Positions 27,308-36,167 of a stretch of DNA of 64,000 bases are shown here, piece after piece. The notes below the pieces were generated by a model. That model saw only the letters and a program-made list of their open reading frames with translations. It ran no database searches and was not told the DNA's origin. The translations under genes were made by a program, and so were the position numbers. The first letter of the stretch is position 1. Each line of letters opens with the position of its first letter. Origin of the DNA: Chrysiogenes arsenatis DSM 11915 (GTDB lineage: Bacteria; Chrysiogenota; Chrysiogenetes; Chrysiogenales; Chrysiogenaceae); the NCBI RefSeq assembly GCF_000469585.1, contig NZ_AWNK01000009.1:1-64000 (forward strand), written 5' to 3'.

Positions 27308-30300
27308 CTATCCCGCGACCGATTTCATAAAGTGTTCGTCGATGATAGATAAATCGACGCTGACGATTTTACTGACACCGGGTTCTTCCATCGTCACACC
27401 GTAAAGCCGATCAGCCGCTTCCATCGTCCGCTGATTATGCGTGATGATAACAAACTGTGTGCCGTGTGCCAACTCTTTGACCATTTCGCTGAAACGGATA
27501 ACGTTGGAGTCGTCGAGCGGCGCATCAACTTCGTCCATAAAACAAAATGGACTCGGTTTCACAAGGAAAATAGCAAAGATGAGTGCTGCTGCGGTCAGTG
27601 TCTTTTGGCCGCCACTGAGTAAGTTGAGTGTTTTCGGGCGTGTGCCGGGTGGCTCGGCGATGATTTCGAGCCCGGCTTCCAGCACATCGTCGTCGGTGAG
27701 CTTCAGGTACGCTGTGCCGCCACGGAATAGGCGCGGGAAAACGATCTGGAATTGTTCATTAACCGCATGAAAGGTTTCCATAAAACGTTTTTTAGTCGAT
27801 TGATCTATTTTGTTAATTCCCTCTTCAATCGTAGCGACACTTTTTTCCAGATCCTCTTGTTGCGCTATCATAAAGGTATAGCGGTTTTCTATCTCTTGGT
27901 AGGCGTCGATCGAATCAAGGTTGACACTGCCAAGCGATTGCAGTTTTCCCCGCAAATTCCCCAGCTCCATCGTTGCTTCTTTTTCGTCGAAGAGTTCCGG
28001 GCCGAGGGCGTACCGTTCGAGATTTACCAACTCAATGGATTTTTCCTCTGCCTGACGGGTCAGGTTATCGAGGAGGATTTTATGGCGTTCGATTTCGAGG
28101 TGAACCGCATTGGCTTTCTCCTCGAGCTTGGCAAGTGAGTCGCGGAAGGCGGCTAACCGTGCTTTGAAGCTTTTGGCCTCTTCGCCCATTTGGTCGAGTT
28201 CGCCATTCACTTCTTGCAAAATGGTGTTGTTTTCGTCCAACGTCCGTGCAATCACGTCTAGGCGCGTGGCGATTTGTTCCATCTCGGTTTTGGCATCGGC
28301 TTCGCGCTGGCGAAAATCGGCCATACGGGTCGTTAAAGCCGCGATGCGCGTAGTGGTGTCGTCGAGTTTTGCCTCTTTGTCCTTCAGCGTATAGGTTTCC
28401 GCCTGAATGATTTCTTCGATACGCGCTAGGCGGATGCGCGAGTTATTGACGTTTTCCATCTCCTGTTCGATTTCCGGTTGGATATACTCGATGGAATGGG
28501 CGATATCTTCGAGTTCAAACTCAAGGTCTTGTTCGCGCGAACCGAACTCTTTGATTTTTTTCTTGAGCGCGTCGATTTGTTCGTTGGCTTGTGCCGCACG
28601 ACTTTCGATCCGTTCACGATCATGCGCGATGGTAGCCAGATGGCGCTGCAACATCCCAAGGCGCGACGCATATTCGGCAACGGTGCGGCGACGAGCATCG
28701 CCTTCTGGTGCCAAACTTTGTGTGCGGTGTTGCAGTTCCGCCACCGCCATTGCGCTGGTGCGGGTGGCAGCCTCGCCATTGATGAGCTCTGCATCAAGGC
28801 GCTGCACAACCTGTTCGGCGTCAGCAATCTCGCTTGCGAGTGTGATGAGCTGCGTTTGCAGGGCGTAAATGTCGGTTGCGGCACCCGTTCCCGCACCAAA
28901 ACAACAGTTCGCGTGGTAGAGAACCCCCTGTTGGTTCGCAAAAATTGCGGTGGGATGCTGTCTGGCGAGGCTGGCGGCAGCGTCGGCATAGTAAAGATTC
29001 GGCGGAAACGCAAATGGGGGTTGTTCGTCGACCAAGGTGCTAATGTGCTGCGCGCCGTCTATTGTTACCGGTTGAGTGGTAGCGCCCGTCGCAATCTGTG
29101 CCCCTTCACCTTGAAAACTGTCTGCAACAATGTATCCGTAGGCGGCGGCTCCCAAGAGGGTGAAAAATGGTGTTTCATAGCCGGGGCGAATTTTGAGTGT
29201 ACTCAGTACGTCGCCTTGGTGTTCGTCGGGTGGCGCTGTCTGCGCTTTGGCAATCATTTTTTTCAGTGTTTCGCTTTGCGAGAGCCGTTCGTACAGGGTT
29301 CCTTTGGCTTCGCCCTGTTGGCGTCGCAGCGAGTCGAGTTGTTCGGCAGCGGCATTTTTCGCCGCTTCAGCCGCCTGTATTTGCTCGCGCAACGCGGCAA
29401 TTTCCGTCTCAATCTCAGTGAGGGCGAGGGTTGCTTGATGATGTTCGTCGGTCGCGGTCGCTACTTCCTGACGGACTTCGTTTTCTTCTTTTTGACATTT
29501 TTCGATGTCAGAAACGGTTTGTTTTAACGCGGATTCCAGGTCGATAACACGGTTGCGGTTGTTGGTGATTTCGGTCTTGGCGGTAAACGAATCTTTGCGT
29601 GCGAGTTCGAGTTCTTCGCGCAGACCTTCCAGCTTTTTGCGCTTCATCAGGAGCGCTTTCTCCTGTTTTTCCATCTCTTCGCGCAAGGTTTGCTGACGGC
29701 TTTGGTTCTCGGTGGCTTTGGCGCGGAATCGTTCGACTTCGCCTTCCAGTGCTTCGCGCATCCGGTCAAGTTCGGTCAACTCTACCGATTCTTGCCCGGC
29801 ATAGGTGTCAAATTGCGTGAGCGAGTGGGTGATGCTTTCCTGCTTTTGTGTGAGGAGTAAATGCTCGCGCGTGAGTTCTTCTTGCTGCTTCAGGTGCCAT
29901 GTTTGTTTCGCTTCCAGACGAGTCATGTGCGCGTATTCGGTGCTCAAACGCTTTTGGAGATCGTCCATCTGCTGTTGTTGCGTTGTCCGTTGCTCGGCAG
30001 TCTGCTTGGCCTGCTCAAGGTACGCTTGCAGGCGCGCGCTGTTATCGTGGTATTGCTTGGAAAGGATTTGTGTTTCGAGTTCGTAGATTTCCGCTACCAA
30101 TTCTTTGTAGCGGAGGGCTTTGCTCGCTTGGTTTTTTAGGTAGTTGTATTGTTTACGGACTTCTTCGGTCACATCTTGCACGCGCAAAAGATTGGTGCGC
30201 ACCCCTTCGAGTTTGGTGAGCGCCTCTTTTTTACTCTCTTTAAATTTATTGATTCCTGCCGCTTCTTCTATAACGGCGCGCCGCTCTTGTGGCCGTGAGG

Positions 30301-30754
30301 TGACGATTTGGTGGATTTGTCCCTGTTCGATGATCGACATGGCACGAGTGCCGACGCCGGAATCGAGAAAAATACTCCGCACATCGCGTAAACGCGCCGC
30401 GGTGCCGTTAATCATATATTCAGAGCCACCGCGTGTGGTGAGGCGACGGATCACTTCGAGTTCTTGGAATTCGTTATAAGGGTGCGGGAAGGTTTCAGAG
30501 ACGAGGCGAAGTTTCACTTCCGCCATTTCGGCTGGTGGGCGGCGTTGCGTGCCACCAAAAATAACATCGCTCATACTGGTGCCGCGCAAATCTTTGGCTT
30601 TTTGCTCACCCATTACCCAGCGGATGGCATCGGAAATATTGCTTTTGCCGCAACCATTTGGTCCAACGATACTGGTAATTCCATCGCGGAATTCCAGCAC
30701 CCCTTTGTCGGCAAATGATTTGAAACCACGGATTTCAAGACGTTTAAACTTCAC
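27308..30754 (-). CDS. smc: Chromosome segregation SMC ATPase
   Basis: This 1148-residue condensin subunit organises and segregates the chromosome with ScpA and ScpB. The Walker A motif GPNGCGKSN is near residue 33. Two long coiled coils, about 170-490 and 670-990, flank a hinge at about 505-650. The C-terminal head has the LLSGGQKTL signature and Walker B CFMDEVDAPLDD. The start is GTG with only a weak GAG-rich leader, and the length is typical. Several long open frames on the opposite strand are shadows of its biased coiled-coil codons. Confidence 0.97.
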   Translation of the reverse strand: MKFKRLEIRGFKSFADKGVLEFRDGITSIVGPNGCGKSNISDAIRWVMGEQKAKDLRGTSMSDVIFGGTQRRPPAEMAEVKLRLVSETFPHPYNEFQELEVIRRLTTRGGSEYMINGTAARLRDVRSIFLDSGVGTRAMSIIEQGQIHQIVTSRPQERRAVIEEAAGINKFKESKKEALTKLEGVRTNLLRVQDVTEEVRKQYNYLKNQASKALRYKELVAEIYELETQILSKQYHDNSARLQAYLEQAKQTAEQRTTQQQQMDDLQKRLSTEYAHMTRLEAKQTWHLKQQEELTREHLLLTQKQESITHSLTQFDTYAGQESVELTELDRMREALEGEVERFRAKATENQSRQQTLREEMEKQEKALLMKRKKLEGLREELELARKDSFTAKTEITNNRNRVIDLESALKQTVSDIEKCQKEENEVRQEVATATDEHHQATLALTEIETEIAALREQIQAAEAAKNAAAEQLDSLRRQQGEAKGTLYERLSQSETLKKMIAKAQTAPPDEHQGDVLSTLKIRPGYETPFFTLLGAAAYGYIVADSFQGEGAQIATGATTQPVTIDGAQHISTLVDEQPPFAFPPNLYYADAAASLARQHPTAIFANQQGVLYHANCCFGAGTGAATDIYALQTQLITLASEIADAEQVVQRLDAELINGEAATRTSAMAVAELQHRTQSLAPEGDARRRTVAEYASRLGMLQRHLATIAHDRERIESRAAQANEQIDALKKKIKEFGSREQDLEFELEDIAHSIEYIQPEIEQEMENVNNSRIRLARIEEIIQAETYTLKDKEAKLDDTTTRIAALTTRMADFRQREADAKTEMEQIATRLDVIARTLDENNTILQEVNGELDQMGEEAKSFKARLAAFRDSLAKLEEKANAVHLEIERHKILLDNLTRQAEEKSIELVNLERYALGPELFDEKEATMELGNLRGKLQSLGSVNLDSIDAYQEIENRYTFMIAQQEDLEKSVATIEEGINKIDQSTKKRFMETFHAVNEQFQIVFPRLFRGGTAYLKLTDDDVLEAGLEIIAEPPGTRPKTLNLLSGGQKTLTAAALIFAIFLVKPSPFCFMDEVDAPLDDSNVIRFSEMVKELAHGTQFVIITHNQRTMEAADRLYGVTMEEPGVSKIVSVDLSIIDEHFMKSVAG

Positions 30755-30947
30755 TCAGCACTCTCATCAGCGATATTGGAAATCAGGTGTATAGATACTA
30801 TAAAAGCGCGGTGGTTTCACGAAAATAAAACATCGCTCTACGAACTTGGCAATAGTGGCTTATGTTTTCGGGAGAAAGTGCCGACAAGTGAGGCAGCGGT
30901 GCGTATCGTCGTCGCTTGAGTTGTCAGCATATTTCAAGGAGGAAATC

Positions 30948-31316
30948 ATGCGCACTTTGATTATTACAGGCTTGATCCTGTTCAGCTCGGTGGCTCTTGC
31001 CAATACAGCCAAAACGCTTCCACCTTCGCCACCGATGGGCGGAATGGTCGCTCCAGCGCCTCAGTATTCCTATCCGCAAGCCAGCAGCATGTACTATGGT
31101 GGCCAACAAGCCGGATACTATCAACAACCACCCGTCGCGACGTATTCCTACACCCCACAGCCAGCGTACGAGGAAACCGAGGTCTATGTGCCGGTCATTC
31201 GGTACGAAAAACGGAAGGCGTTTAAGCCAGTTGGGGCGGTAATGCCGGGGCAATTGCCAACGATTCAGTCGCATCCGGTAGGAGCGATGCCGCCGCAGTA
31301 TCCAGCGTATCGTTAA
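30948..31316 (+). CDS. Small secreted Pro/Tyr/Gln-rich protein, unknown
   Basis: The 122-residue product has a clear signal peptide (ITGLILFSSVALA, cleavage near residue 18). The mature part is low-complexity, rich in proline, tyrosine, glutamine and methionine (SMYYGGQQAGYYQQPP), with a more ordered EVYVPVIRYEKRK stretch. No cysteines remain after processing and no domain is recognised. A strong AAGGAGG site precedes the ATG and fixes the start. It is divergent from smc and convergent with the Nif3-like gene, three bases away, so it appears to be a stand-alone transcription unit. A surface or envelope role is a guess from composition. Confidence 0.7.
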   Translation: MRTLIITGLILFSSVALANTAKTLPPSPPMGGMVAPAPQYSYPQASSMYYGGQQAGYYQQPPVATYSYTPQPAYEETEVYVPVIRYEKRKAFKPVGAVMPGQLPTIQSHPVGAMPPQYPAYR

Positions 31317-31318
31317 GA

Positions 31319-32152
31319 CTAAAAAAGTTGAAATGGGTTACTGCAACGCTGACTCTTCACCATTTCTAGGGGAAGATTGAGCGGTGTTAGCAGTGATTCC
31401 ATCAGATCAGCAAAAATATACTCACTCCCAAAATGGCCGCAATCAATAAGATTGAGGCCATTTTCGCGTGCCCACACCGCATCGTGATACTTAATGTCGC
31501 CGCAGAGGTAGACATCCGCCTTTTTGCGTGCCGCTTGTTGCACCGCACTGCCACCGGAGCCCGTGAGAATCGCGATGCGCTGGAGCGGTTTGTCGTTCGC
31601 CTGCGTCGCGATCACGTAGGGGAGATTCAGGGCGTGTTTGACTTGCTGGCACAACGTGGCCAGTGAAACAGGCGTTGCCAGCCGTGCCATGCGGCCGATG
31701 CCGAATATTTTTTGAGTATCAAACATACGGGCGAGTTTTTCGGCATGTGCTGGCGCAACGGTTATCTCTTCTAATACTCCTTCAATGGTCGCGCCAATGA
31801 GGTGTGCTAGATAGTCGGATAATCCGCCGGGCACAATATCCAGATTGGTATGGGCGGAATAGATTCCAATTCCTTGGCGTAGCGCACGGCACAGGACAGC
31901 GACTTCCGGTGTTGATGCGACAATTTTTTGGAGTCCGCGAAAAATCACGGGATGATGCGTGACAATCAGCTCAGCGCCACTGGTCTCGGCTTCATCAAAA
32001 ACGTCACGTGTGAGTTCGAGAGAGAGAAAGATTTTCGAGACAGTTGGGCTGGGAGCGTCAATCAGGAGGCCGCAGTTATCCCAATCCTGTGCCAGGCAGA
32101 GTGGAGCGATGGTGTCGAAGTGGTGCAGTAGCGTGCTGGTTTTAATAGGCAT
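31319..32152 (-). CDS. Nif3-like dinuclear metal-centre protein (GTP cyclohydrolase I type 2 family)
   Basis: The 277-residue protein belongs to the Nif3/DUF34 family of toroidal hexamers with two metal ions per subunit. Motifs include DNCGLLI near residue 25, the metal ligands IVTHHPVIF, YSAHTNLDI and a C-terminal LIDCGHFGSE. The biochemical role of the family is not settled; annotation as a GTP cyclohydrolase is traditional. GAAGGA lies upstream of the ATG. It is 24 bases downstream of the DUF342 gene on the same strand and may share its transcript. Confidence 0.93.
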   Translation of the reverse strand: MPIKTSTLLHHFDTIAPLCLAQDWDNCGLLIDAPSPTVSKIFLSLELTRDVFDEAETSGAELIVTHHPVIFRGLQKIVASTPEVAVLCRALRQGIGIYSAHTNLDIVPGGLSDYLAHLIGATIEGVLEEITVAPAHAEKLARMFDTQKIFGIGRMARLATPVSLATLCQQVKHALNLPYVIATQANDKPLQRIAILTGSGGSAVQQAARKKADVYLCGDIKYHDAVWARENGLNLIDCGHFGSEYIFADLMESLLTPLNLPLEMVKSQRCSNPFQLF

Positions 32153-32176
32153 GCGGTATCCTTCACTGTTTTTTGG

Positions 32177-33631
32177 TTAATCAATACGGCCATTGCCTTC
32201 AACTATTTCGTGAAGTTCGGGGTTGTACGAGTAGGTGCGACCGGTGAGTGGTGTGAAAATGACTTGCTGCAGCCCATAGGTATCAATTACGGTCATAGCA
32301 GCAATTTTCCCAGGAATATTGATCGTTCCGACGCACTTTTTCATGGTGCTTTTAATTGCCGAACGAAAACGCCTGAGGAGGCGAAAGTTTTTCAAAAATA
32401 GATTTGCGATATTTTGTTGATCGTGCGAGAGGCGCGTCAAATCAAGCTCTCCCGCCAGTAATTTGCTATGATCGACCTTCAGGTCAGTCATTTGCAAAGA
32501 AAGGAGTTCCTGCCGGAATTTGATATTGGAATATTCACTGCGGAGCTGGTTGAGCCATTCGAGTACATTCGGGTCGTAGCGCAACGTCAGATGAGTGGGT
32601 ACCATGTCCGAAGGATTCACCACAAGGATACTTAATGACTCATACGCCGTAACGTAAGAGGCTGTAACCATATCGATATCAACTGACTGTCCAGTAAGAC
32701 GTGAGCGAAGCGCTTTTTTAACCGCTATCGATCGTCCAGCACTAACCGTGGCACGTTCTAAAAAAGAGGCTTGCAGATTGCGACGGGCGTGCACGATCCC
32801 ATAGCACCCTTTTTTCAGGACGACGTTATTCCCTTCAATGACGGCCTTGGACTCGACAAATCCTTCTATGAGCACATCTCCTTTCGCTTCAACGCGAAAG
32901 CCCCCCAGTACGTTCCCTGAGACAACGACGGATCCATCAAAGCGTATATGACCTGTGCTATAATCGACATCTTGATTAATTCGAAGTACCTGACTAACGC
33001 TGAGCTTGGTGCGTAAGAAGAGTGCTACCCCTTTAATGGCAGCAAAATAACTTTTTCCTAACGGAGTTTCTTCCACGCGCACTCCGCCATCAAGCTCAAC
33101 TAACGTGCGCTCATCGCCATCATTCGCTTCAATTTCTTTGCCAAAAATATTCTCTCCGGCGATTCCAAGTGTTGGCTTATGTACTTCCAGTAAAAGGGTG
33201 CCTTCTTCAACTTCTTTGACGAGGTCGCGCTCTTTAAAGTCCATTACGCCAGTTTTAGGATCAATTTTTCCTGGCGACATGTTGAAATCAACGTGGAGTA
33301 CGAGCTGTGATGGTGCGCCATGTTGCGGAGCAACACCCTGAGCGAGGATAAAATCTCTTTGCTCACCGCTCTTGGCCTCCCGCGCAAAACGGGCGATATC
33401 TTCTGATAAATTTTTGACATAGCGTGGTTCGATACGGCATTTTTCTGCTGCCCAGCGCCAGAGGTTTGGCGTGACAAAATCGGCACGTTTTTCCTGAGTA
33501 TCGGGGCAAATAATAGTGAGAATGGCCTGCAGCGAATGCTTGGTATAGGTAACTGAAGCTGCGGCATTTATTGTGATGCTGTTTGCCATCTCCTCGCTCT
33601 CATATAAAGATTTGCTAATGCGATAGGCCAT
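32177..33631 (-). CDS. FapA-like DUF342 protein
   Basis: The 484-residue cytosolic protein contains the DUF342 region, about residues 110-440. It has an N-terminal part with FNMSPGKIDPKTG-type segments, a central right-handed beta-helix of repeated short strands (SVVVSGNVLGG, DVLIEGFVES, NVVLKKGCYGIVHA), and a coiled coil before the C terminus. In some bacteria FapA recruits flagellar regulators or activates kinases at the pole; others are uncharacterised. An internal ATG at 33589 has a GAGGAG directly abutting it, so the exact start is uncertain. It is divergent from the HD-GYP gene, 42 bases apart. Confidence 0.85.
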   Translation of the reverse strand: MAYRISKSLYESEEMANSITINAAASVTYTKHSLQAILTIICPDTQEKRADFVTPNLWRWAAEKCRIEPRYVKNLSEDIARFAREAKSGEQRDFILAQGVAPQHGAPSQLVLHVDFNMSPGKIDPKTGVMDFKERDLVKEVEEGTLLLEVHKPTLGIAGENIFGKEIEANDGDERTLVELDGGVRVEETPLGKSYFAAIKGVALFLRTKLSVSQVLRINQDVDYSTGHIRFDGSVVVSGNVLGGFRVEAKGDVLIEGFVESKAVIEGNNVVLKKGCYGIVHARRNLQASFLERATVSAGRSIAVKKALRSRLTGQSVDIDMVTASYVTAYESLSILVVNPSDMVPTHLTLRYDPNVLEWLNQLRSEYSNIKFRQELLSLQMTDLKVDHSKLLAGELDLTRLSHDQQNIANLFLKNFRLLRRFRSAIKSTMKKCVGTINIPGKIAAMTVIDTYGLQQVIFTPLTGRTYSYNPELHEIVEGNGRID

Positions 33632-33673
33632 AAACTGTGTTATATCTTTTTTCTGGTAAAAATTCAGAAAAAA

Positions 33674-34879
33674 ATGGCGGACGAGATGAGCGATCGACGC
33701 GTATATTTGATTTCTGTTGACGATTTACTGCCTGGACAAATTACCGCCGAACCAATTTATACTCCAGACGGACTTTTGGTTGTCGCATCGCAAGCCCGCT
33801 TAACCGATGCGCTTATCATGCAGTTTGAGCAGTTAAAAATACCTCATGTTAAAGTTCATATGCCTGTGGTCGATGATGAAGAGAGCGCAGGGATCCCTTT
33901 TGCGTTGCCTGACTCCACTACTGTGGAGTTGCGTGAAGATACTCCTCTCCAGATTGAATTTAAAAATGGCAAAGAGGCCTATCTTGTGCTGGCTTCTATG
34001 CTGAATGTCGCACGCACGCAAGTGATAGCTGGGAAATACCCTTCGCTCCCTGAAAAAACCATTCGGCTTAAAGTTGAACAAATGATAGGAACTTACCGGC
34101 GCAACTATCGCGCCTTAATGATTCTGTCGCGCACCAATATGCGTCAGCATGAATCGGTACAGCATGCGCTCAACCGGGCTATCGTCAGCCTTGCAATCAG
34201 TATTCAAATCACCAACGATCAAGAAGAGATAATCGATACGGTTATTGCTGCATTAGTGGCTGATATTGGCATGTATTCGATTCCTGATTCATTGACAAAA
34301 AACCCAGGTAAACTCTCTGCCGAAGATAAAAAAATTATCGAAAGCCACCCGCTGGTATCCGCAAAGCTCTTGCGGACGAAAGGCTTTTCCAATAGAGTGC
34401 TCACGAACGTACTTGATCATCATGAACGGTTTGATGGCACCGGTTATCCGCGCGGCATGCAGGGTTTTGAAATATCGGTTGGTGGTGCCGTCATTGGACT
34501 GGCTGACACCTATTGTGCCATGACATCAAAGCGGAGCTACAAGGGTTCTTTTAGTCCGACAAAAGCGCTTTCTGAGCTAAACAGTAAAAGGAATGTGGCG
34601 TTTCAGGGCGATCTGGTTGAAGTCCTGATTCGCAATGTCGGCATTTTCCCTATCGGTACGCTCGTCGAACTGAGTAACGGTGAAGTGGGTATTGTGAATC
34701 GCCCGAACCCTGACGATCCGCTTTTACCGCGGGTAACTCTGGTAATGGGTAGCGAAGGAAAGAGAAAGAACTATCTAACACAAATCAATCTTGCCGATCT
34801 TGAAGATGTGCAGATTGTTAAGGCGCTTGACCCCGACAAGTTCGGAATGGATGTATCGAGCTTCCTTTTTATGCCTTGA
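33674..34879 (+). CDS. HD-GYP-family protein with degenerate HD motif
   Basis: The 401-residue protein has an N-terminal region of about 130 residues and an HD-GYP domain, about 150-330. The GYP signature (HHERFDGTGYPRG, residues 249-261), the HP motif (His225) and a preceding His164 are present. However, the HD-x-GK motif reads ADIGM, with Ala196 for the metal-ligand histidine and Met200 for lysine, and a later conserved Asp is Cys281. Loss of the HD histidine should cripple c-di-GMP hydrolysis. The C-terminal 70 residues look like the small beta domain found behind many HD-GYP units (GTLVELSNGEVGIV). The PAS-GGDEF gene follows 12 bases downstream. Confidence 0.88.
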   Translation: MADEMSDRRVYLISVDDLLPGQITAEPIYTPDGLLVVASQARLTDALIMQFEQLKIPHVKVHMPVVDDEESAGIPFALPDSTTVELREDTPLQIEFKNGKEAYLVLASMLNVARTQVIAGKYPSLPEKTIRLKVEQMIGTYRRNYRALMILSRTNMRQHESVQHALNRAIVSLAISIQITNDQEEIIDTVIAALVADIGMYSIPDSLTKNPGKLSAEDKKIIESHPLVSAKLLRTKGFSNRVLTNVLDHHERFDGTGYPRGMQGFEISVGGAVIGLADTYCAMTSKRSYKGSFSPTKALSELNSKRNVAFQGDLVEVLIRNVGIFPIGTLVELSNGEVGIVNRPNPDDPLLPRVTLVMGSEGKRKNYLTQINLADLEDVQIVKALDPDKFGMDVSSFLFMP

Positions 34880-34891
34880 GTGAGGGAGAAA

Positions 34892-36130
34892 ATGGACAAG
34901 CAACTGCTCTATAGTGCTCTTGATGCTCAAAAAAGTATAATACTGGTGTATCAGCGGGATGTTTTGGTCTTTGCGAACCGCCGGTTCTTTCAGGTATTTC
35001 CACAGTTCTCTTCCCTTGAAGAGTGCACGCTGAACCATCGGTGCGTTAGCGAGCTGTTTACTGATATTGATGGACAGGATTTATCAGTAGAGACTTTTGA
35101 TCAGAATGAAACGTTGATGGCGCGAATCAAGCACGCAGAGGGTCTTATTACCGTGTATCAAATTGATACGCAACTGATAGAGAATGGCAAAGTGTTAACG
35201 ATTAGCGAAGTTTCTTCAACCGAAACGGCTATGTCGTGCAATCTCGCGCATCGGTCACTCTATGACAATATTGACGTGATTGATACACTGGTGATGATGG
35301 TACGCGTGGATGAATTTGGTCGCATTATCAGTGCCAGCTCGGCTTTCTTGCGACTTTCGGAATTCGAAGCGGTTGACCTGATTGGAAAACCGATGAGTAT
35401 TATTCGCCGCCCGAACATGCCGCAACGGACGTTTACCCGTTGGTGGAAAACTATACAAGAAGATCCGCGCTGGTCCGGTGAACTGAAGCTTCGTAAAAAA
35501 GATGGCACGCTCTATTGGGTGTATACCGCTGTTGCACCCGCCTACGTTTCCCCATCACAAACCAAATCGAATGGGTATTTTTTTGTGATGGAAGAAATCA
35601 CTGGCCAAAAAGAGATGGAACAAACATTGATTAAGCTGTACGAGGTGCGGCAACTTTCCATGACCGACCCGCTTACCCAACTGTATAATAGGTATAAATT
35701 GAACGATTCCATCACGCGGGAAATTGAGCGGACGCGCCGCTACGATGTCCCGCTATCGATGATTCTGATTGATATTGATCACTTTAAGCCGATTAACGAT
35801 AATTTTGGCCATTTGGTGGGCGATCAGGTGCTTGTTGAAATGTCAAAACTGCTGAAAGCACATATACGCACCTCAGATATTTTGGGACGGTGGGGTGGCG
35901 AAGAATTTATTATTCTTCTGCCACATACGGTGAAAGAACATGCTGCAGCAAAAGCAGAAAGCATCCGTTGTGCCATTGAAAAAAGAGTGTTTGCTTGTGG
36001 CAATATAACCGCCAGTTTTGGTGTAACACAATTCCGTCTGAGTGATTCGGAGGATGACTTTATCCGTCGCACGGATGATGCGTTGTACGAAGCAAAAGGG
36101 AGTGGTCGAAATATTGTGATAGTTGTTTAG
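34892..36130 (+). CDS. PAS-GGDEF diguanylate cyclase
   Basis: The protein has 412 residues counted from the ATG at 34892. An N-terminal PAS-like region (about 5-100) is followed by a well-formed PAS/PAC pair (about 136-241; RRPNMPQRTF, then KKDGTLYWV). The GGDEF domain, about 258-412, has DPLTQLYNRY, an IDIDHFKPIND metal site and an intact GGEEF (335-339). An RTSD allosteric I-site lies exactly five residues before GGEEF. It should make c-di-GMP with product inhibition. It is immediately downstream of the degenerate HD-GYP gene and likely co-transcribed. A GTG at 34880 is an in-frame alternative without a good ribosome site. Confidence 0.93.
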   Translation: MDKQLLYSALDAQKSIILVYQRDVLVFANRRFFQVFPQFSSLEECTLNHRCVSELFTDIDGQDLSVETFDQNETLMARIKHAEGLITVYQIDTQLIENGKVLTISEVSSTETAMSCNLAHRSLYDNIDVIDTLVMMVRVDEFGRIISASSAFLRLSEFEAVDLIGKPMSIIRRPNMPQRTFTRWWKTIQEDPRWSGELKLRKKDGTLYWVYTAVAPAYVSPSQTKSNGYFFVMEEITGQKEMEQTLIKLYEVRQLSMTDPLTQLYNRYKLNDSITREIERTRRYDVPLSMILIDIDHFKPINDNFGHLVGDQVLVEMSKLLKAHIRTSDILGRWGGEEFIILLPHTVKEHAAAKAESIRCAIEKRVFACGNITASFGVTQFRLSDSEDDFIRRTDDALYEAKGSGRNIVIVV

Positions 36131-36167
36131 ACGTTTTATTTTTATTTACTTACAATCGGAGGTTCGT

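Noticed and set aside
28478-29527. Long open frame (349 codons) antisense to smc
   Set aside because: It lies wholly inside the intact smc gene, gives a Cys/Arg/Phe-rich product without a recognisable domain, and reflects coiled-coil codon bias.
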